DNA of 18,171 nt from NCBI GenBank assembly GCA_964567045.1, contig CAZMLE010000071.1:1-18171 (forward strand). The letters are read 5' to 3'. A program made the translations under genes and the position numbers. The first letter of the stretch is position 1. Each line of letters opens with the position of its first letter. The notes beneath the pieces were generated by a model that saw only the letters and a program-made list of their open reading frames with translations, ran no database searches and had not been told where the DNA came from. Shown one piece after another: positions 15,155 to 18,171 of the stretch. The stretch comes from JAFNGF01 sp964567045. Its GTDB lineage: Bacteria > Planctomycetota > Phycisphaerae > Sedimentisphaerales > Anaerobacaceae.

Positions 15155-16351
15155 ATGAAACACCTAACAGCGGTCCTTATCGCTCTCATAGGGATTTTGA
15201 TTGTCGGATGTCACAAGGCAGGGGTACGTCAAGAAGTACCCTCTGAAATCCAGAAGACCAACAGGACTGACGAAGAAAGCCGTGGTTCTCAGGCTGGACG
15301 CGATCCTCGCGCCGGCGTCGAGGCGTATATGGATGTACGAGGTGACGATCTGCGTGCCTGGGACCTGCGTGACGCAGGCGGTATCCTCGATACCCTGACA
15401 TTCAACCAGGAGACTCTCTGGCCTCCACGGGATAGGCTGCCTGAAGGATTCGATCCCGAGCGTCGGCTGCAAGAGAGTATGAACCCCGGCTTGGGCGTGC
15501 GTGAGCTGCATCGCCAGGGCATTACCGGCAAGGGTGTATGCGTCGCCATTATTGATCAACCCATGTATCTAACTCATCCGGAGTTCATAGGAAAGGTAGT
15601 GGCCTACCACGACGTGGGGTGCCGTCCACAAGACACCATACATGGAACTGCGGTGACGAGCTTACTGGTAGGAACGCACTGTGGCACTGCGCCGGAGGCG
15701 CGTGTGTTTTATGCGGCGGCTGCGTCCTGGACCGGGAACAGCGCCTATGTTGCTGAGGCCCTGGACTGGATCATAGACTACAATCGGGGATTGCCTGATT
15801 CAGAAAAGATCCGGGTGGTTTCCGTATCCGCCAGACCCTCCGGTCCGGGATCACCTTTCAAGAAAAACCGGGCCCAATGGGATAAGGCGTTTGAGCGCGC
15901 CCAAGAAGAAGGCATACTGGTCCTGGATGCCTCGCATCACAAGGGCTTCATCAGTTCTTGCTGGTGTGATCCCCATGATCCGGAGGACCCAGCCAAGTGT
16001 ACGCCTGGATATCCAGGTTTATCGGATCGCTACAATCCGGACAATCTGATGGCACCGACGTCCCTTCGAACGGTCGCGAGACAGGATGAACCCGACCGTC
16101 CCAGCTATCAGTATTACGGACGGGGAGGACTTAGTTGGGGGATTCCATATGTGGCCGGGGTGTTAGCCATGGGCTGGCAAATCCGGCCGGAATTGTCTCC
16201 TGAGCAAATGAAAGATCTTCTCTTTCAATCGGCCTTTACCAATGATAACGGCGTGAAGATCATCAATCCAAAAGCCTTCATTCGAATGGTCGAAACGGCG
16301 AAGACAGATTCGCTGCGGAAGCAACCAGAGGGTGTTCCGCGTAGGAAGTGA
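15155..16351 (+). CDS. Subtilase-fold (peptidase S8) lipoprotein
   Basis: This is a predicted exported serine peptidase of the subtilisin clan, anchored by lipid. The signal MKHLTAVLIALIGILIVGC has lipobox Cys19. A polar region (20-120) resembles a short propeptide or spacer. The catalytic domain has Asp134 in GVCVAIIDQPM, His163 in IHGTAVTSLLVG, and Ser327 in GGLSWGIPYVAGVLAMGWQI, so the triad is present, with GLS in place of the usual GTS. The oxyanion-hole asparagine, normally in an AGN motif, seems replaced: the aligned stretch is LDASHHKGF (258-266). Six cysteines other than the lipid-bearing one may form disulfides. The ATG at 15155 has GGGAGAG seven bases upstream; an in-frame ATG at 15053 would hide the signal peptide. 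Substrate unknown. The changed oxyanion position may mean altered or lost activity. Confidence 0.82.
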   Translation: MKHLTAVLIALIGILIVGCHKAGVRQEVPSEIQKTNRTDEESRGSQAGRDPRAGVEAYMDVRGDDLRAWDLRDAGGILDTLTFNQETLWPPRDRLPEGFDPERRLQESMNPGLGVRELHRQGITGKGVCVAIIDQPMYLTHPEFIGKVVAYHDVGCRPQDTIHGTAVTSLLVGTHCGTAPEARVFYAAAASWTGNSAYVAEALDWIIDYNRGLPDSEKIRVVSVSARPSGPGSPFKKNRAQWDKAFERAQEEGILVLDASHHKGFISSCWCDPHDPEDPAKCTPGYPGLSDRYNPDNLMAPTSLRTVARQDEPDRPSYQYYGRGGLSWGIPYVAGVLAMGWQIRPELSPEQMKDLLFQSAFTNDNGVKIINPKAFIRMVETAKTDSLRKQPEGVPRRK

Positions 16352-16529
16352 GAACAAGGCGGTGTCCGGTACATTTTGCGGGCTTTTTCCTTCCGCGACA
16401 TCTGTGAGGTATCTACAATGGTCGTCATGCCGAGACCGGACGACTGCGGTTTCCGCGTGACACGCTGATCTGGAATGAGAGAGTCGTGGAGGAGCAACGA
16501 ATTAAAACCAACACATGGAGCTGCCGCAA
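16352..16529. other. Convergent spacer between subtilase and minus-strand gene
   Basis: The genes on either side converge here. No T-rich terminator hairpin was found for either direction. The sequence near 16363-16377 (GTGTCCGGTACATTTT) has, on the minus strand, a basic reading frame ending KMYRTPP that recalls the end of transposase-like elements; the match is weak. The 10-mer AATTAAAACC at 16500-16509 recurs at 16984-16993, on the other side of the next gene. Confidence 0.35.
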
Positions 16530-16961
16530 TCAAGGCTTTGCCAAAGTCGACGTTACAAACAAATGGCGACTATCTTTTTCTTCAACCACCCTATAGTCTA
16601 AAACCATCCTTCTGTCAGCCGCGAAGAAAGCCTTCTTGCGCTCCAAGAGTGTTTTGGCCCAGGCGTTGAAGTCGGGGCGTATGAGCGGGGCGGGCTTACT
16701 GAGCTCATCGACGATGCGCCGCAAGTGCCCGTGCTGCTCTCGTTCCGGTAAGAAGGAAATGTTCCAGCAAAGTGCGGCAAAGATAATAACGTTTTTGAAA
16801 CCCTCGTCGTCAACGGCATCAAGCAGCGGCCGAGCAAAGTCCAGCAGCACCTCTGACATTTTTCGCATGGCCGGAAATTCCGTGGGGCGCAGCGGTTCAA
16901 CCGCATATTTCCCGCCGGCCTTCCACCCGGCTTCTCTCCTTAGCTTTCTCAGTGCGCCCAT
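16530..16961 (-). CDS. Hypothetical protein, unknown family
   Basis: This 143-residue cytoplasmic protein has no signal peptide or membrane segment. I do not recognise its family with confidence. The N-terminus is basic (MGALRKLRREAGWKAGGKY). A helical middle contains VIIFAALCWNISFLPEREQ and a Pro-rich turn, KPAPLIRPDFNAW. The C-terminal part is LLERKKAFFAADRRMVLDY followed by RVVEEKDSRHLFVTSTL. The pattern of alternating hydrophobic residues and sensible codon use argue for a real gene. The ATG at 16961 has AGGAAG (minus strand, 16970-16975) eight bases upstream; a TTG at 16985 would add eight residues. It lies 56 bases downstream of the zinc-ribbon mini-ORF and methyltransferase on the same strand, so they could form one operon. 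No restriction-nuclease motif (PD-D/ExK or HNH) is visible, so it is not evidently the methyltransferase partner. Confidence 0.65.
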   Translation of the reverse strand: MGALRKLRREAGWKAGGKYAVEPLRPTEFPAMRKMSEVLLDFARPLLDAVDDEGFKNVIIFAALCWNISFLPEREQHGHLRRIVDELSKPAPLIRPDFNAWAKTLLERKKAFFAADRRMVLDYRVVEEKDSRHLFVTSTLAKP

Positions 16962-16990
16962 CGATTGGACTTCCTGACCCAGCAATTAAA

Positions 16991-17018
16991 ACCGAGTCAC
17001 GAACCACGAGCCACGAAT
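16991..17018. repeat. Degenerate 7-bp repeat between two minus-strand genes
   Basis: Heptamers begin at 16991, 16998, 17005 and 17012. The last three read CACGAAC, CACGAGC and CACGAAT on the plus strand, consensus CACGARY, and a weaker fifth copy runs into the mini-ORF stop region. On the minus strand the unit is RYTCGTG, related to the array after accC. The array fills about half of the spacer between the zinc-ribbon mini-ORF and the hypothetical gene. Confidence 0.5.
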
Positions 17019-17116
17019 TATGAGCAGCCCATTGAGTTGCCGCAGTTGTAGCACTTATAGCAGGTGCCGTCGCGGACGGTGATCGAGCCGCAAACATCAC
17101 AGGCTGGCGGCCTCAT
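17018..17116 (-). pseudogene. Zinc-ribbon mini-ORF resembling the C-terminal tail of NrdJ
   Basis: The 32-codon frame reads MRPPACDVCGSITVRDGTCY followed by KCYNCGNSMGCS and TAA. It has four CxxC-type cysteines plus one more near the end. The spacing and the final CGNSMGCS closely resemble the Cys-rich tail of class II (adenosylcobalamin-dependent) ribonucleotide reductases. In those large enzymes the tail helps reduce the active site. Nothing else of such an enzyme is present: upstream in this frame the sequence is methyltransferase gene out of frame. Its ATG overlaps the methyltransferase TGA (ATGA at 17113-17116), so it could be translated by coupling. It is either a stranded gene fragment left by an insertion or rearrangement, or a real stand-alone zinc-ribbon protein. 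The family resemblance is from recognition, not a search. Confidence 0.6.
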
Positions 17117-18102
17117 CCCTGCAATGCAGAAACTTTGGTTTGACTTCGTTGGGCTTCTCCGTAAGTTTTATCTTGCACAGTACTATGTTTTCTCAACAAA
17201 GCGCTAAGGAGCGAAGGTTTCAGCGAATCGCCTAAACTGTCCTTGGCCAAAAGCTCTACCTCGAACGTTGCATTTTTTCTCGTATTTTGCAGATTCTCAA
17301 AAGAGAGCTTGGCATAATCCTCATTGTTATCAATTAGTACACAATCTCTTCCAAGTTCCATTGCTGCGATGCCTGTTGTCCCGCTGCCAGCAAACGGATC
17401 GACCACTAAACCGTTGGCAGGGCATAAAAGCTTAATGAAGAAAGCAGGCAATTCGGGCGGGAAAGCCGCTGGATGGCCTTTATTCACGCCCACCAACGGT
17501 AAAGTCAGGACGTTGTAGGGCAGAACAGTTTTCTGGCCTACCCAGCGAGATATGTTTCTGCCAAAGCCGCTTTTGTTGACCGAGTTCTGGCGCGTTAGGT
17601 CATTTTCACTGAGTTTAGCCAGTCGAGTCTTGACCCACTCTCCGATGGGTTTGCGTACTGCGTCCGGGTCCATATACGGCCTCTTGCACTTAGCCAAATG
17701 AAAGCAATACTCCCATCCATCTCGCAACCGGGTGGGCCACCGCCCCGGCATAGGATTCAGTTTGTGCCAAAGATAGTCATCTATACAAAACCAGCCAAGG
17801 GACGAAAGCATCTCAATCGTATGCCATACAAACCGATGGCGCACTCCATTGACAACTTTGTCTTTTATATTTAGAAGTAGACTACCTTCTTTTTTCAAGG
17901 CATTCCAGAAAGGTTCGTGAAAAGTTCGGAACCAAGCTGGAAAATCGTCCGGGTGAATACTATCGTAGTGTTTTCTTCGGGCGTCCGCATAAGGGGGTGA
18001 GGTGACGATCAGGTCAGCGACGCCGTTGAGGTTAGTCAATGCCTTCCGGCAGTCTTCCAGGATTATCACACAATGCGAATAGGCATGAGATAACTCTATC
18101 AT
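17113..18102 (-). CDS. DNA methyltransferase, beta class (N4-cytosine or N6-adenine)
   Basis: This 329-residue S-adenosylmethionine-dependent enzyme is likely to modify DNA at a specific site. The motif order is that of the beta class: the catalytic motif IV TSPPYADAR (34-42) comes first, a central target-recognition region follows (about 120-205), and the cofactor motif DPFAGSGTTG (235-244) lies near the C-terminus, with IDNNEDYAKL after it. HPAAFPPELP (210-219) is another family block. The TSPPY form favours N4-cytosine methylation, but N6-adenine enzymes share it. I chose ATG 18102 because an extended -10 element lies just upstream; a TTG at 18132 would add ten residues but precede the predicted transcript start. 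There is no Shine-Dalgarno. About 50 residues after the cofactor motif are unlike the family core. No restriction endonuclease is visible, so it is an orphan enzyme or its partner lies beyond 18171. Confidence 0.9.
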   Translation of the reverse strand: MIELSHAYSHCVIILEDCRKALTNLNGVADLIVTSPPYADARRKHYDSIHPDDFPAWFRTFHEPFWNALKKEGSLLLNIKDKVVNGVRHRFVWHTIEMLSSLGWFCIDDYLWHKLNPMPGRWPTRLRDGWEYCFHLAKCKRPYMDPDAVRKPIGEWVKTRLAKLSENDLTRQNSVNKSGFGRNISRWVGQKTVLPYNVLTLPLVGVNKGHPAAFPPELPAFFIKLLCPANGLVVDPFAGSGTTGIAAMELGRDCVLIDNNEDYAKLSFENLQNTRKNATFEVELLAKDSLGDSLKPSLLSALLRKHSTVQDKTYGEAQRSQTKVSALQG

Positions 18103-18117
18103 GATCGAACTAGTAAT

Positions 18118-18126
18118 CTTATACCA
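18118..18126 (-). promoter_or_regulatory. Putative extended -10 promoter of the methyltransferase gene
   Basis: On the minus strand TGG-TATAAG (18126 down to 18118) fits an extended -10 element. No convincing -35 lies 16-18 bp upstream, as is usual for extended -10 promoters. Transcription would start near 18111, only about nine bases before the ATG at 18102, giving a very short leader without a ribosome site. The other TGG-TATAAA element in the window serves the DUF11 gene. Confidence 0.4.
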
Positions 18127-18139
18127 ATTCAAGATATTA

Positions 18140-18160
18140 ATTGCCGATAGCCGATAGGTA
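18140..18160. repeat. Short 7-bp repeat upstream of the methyltransferase
   Basis: Three heptamers in register start at 18140 (ATTGCCG), 18147 (ATAGCCG) and 18154 (ATAGGTA). On the minus strand this reads as TATCGGC twice. It is too short to be convincing alone, but it has the same 7-bp period as the arrays at 13259, 14631 and 16991. The array may continue past the window edge. Confidence 0.35.
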
Positions 18161-18171
18161 TTCCAGAGAAG

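Noticed and set aside
14884..15189. Minus-strand frame of 101 codons before the subtilase gene
   Set aside because: It overlaps the subtilase signal peptide and has low-complexity, shadow-like composition; only its GRPR-containing end was kept as a possible element remnant.
16225..16533. Minus-strand frame of 102 codons across the end of the subtilase gene
   Set aside because: More than a third of it is antisense to the subtilase C-terminus and it shows no domain; only its KMYRTPP segment is mentioned as a possible repeat end.

Overview
The window reads as a bacterial chromosome segment of about 50% GC. Gene content and protein style suggest a Planctomycetota-like genome, perhaps Phycisphaerae, assembled from an environmental sample. 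The signs are a long K+-dependent membrane pyrophosphatase, a SpoIIE-type phosphatase with a degenerate N-terminal domain, a DUF11-repeat lipoprotein, a biotin carboxylase pair without accA/accD next to it, TTG starts and several genes without Shine-Dalgarno sequences. This placement is inference from recognition; no marker gene fixes it.

Layout, left to right. 1-417 has no gene and carries a promoter for hppA (418-2892), a pyrophosphate-driven cation pump. An intrinsic terminator interlocks with the promoter of the next unit, rsfS-argS (ribosome silencing factor and arginyl-tRNA synthetase, ATGA overlap). Next come an overlapping mntA-hepT type VII toxin-antitoxin pair, yjbQ and an MFS transporter. 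The spacer 7602-8148 holds a GC-rich, highly foldable segment with a 39-codon ORF. A YggS-type PLP-binding protein and a SpoIIE-like phosphatase follow. A 470-bp spacer with a terminator-like hairpin and a good promoter leads to a four-repeat DUF11 lipoprotein. After another 351-bp spacer, accB and accC encode the biotin carrier and biotin carboxylase of acetyl-CoA carboxylase; accB looks leaderless. The last 3.5 kb is accessory-like: a repeat-bearing spacer, a subtilase-fold lipoprotein, a minus-strand gene of unknown function, a 32-codon zinc-ribbon ORF resembling the C-terminal tail of B12-dependent ribonucleotide reductase, and a minus-strand beta-class DNA methyltransferase whose stop codon overlaps that small ORF by ATGA.

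Most genes are housekeeping: energy conservation, translation, fatty-acid precursor supply and PLP balance. The least explained features are (i) degenerate 7-bp-phased repeats in four separate spacers (accB-accC, after accC, between the two small minus-strand genes, upstream of the methyltransferase), (ii) the NrdJ-tail-like mini-ORF joined to the methyltransferase, and (iii) the folded segment at 7664-7813. No tRNA, rRNA, CRISPR array or intact insertion sequence was seen.
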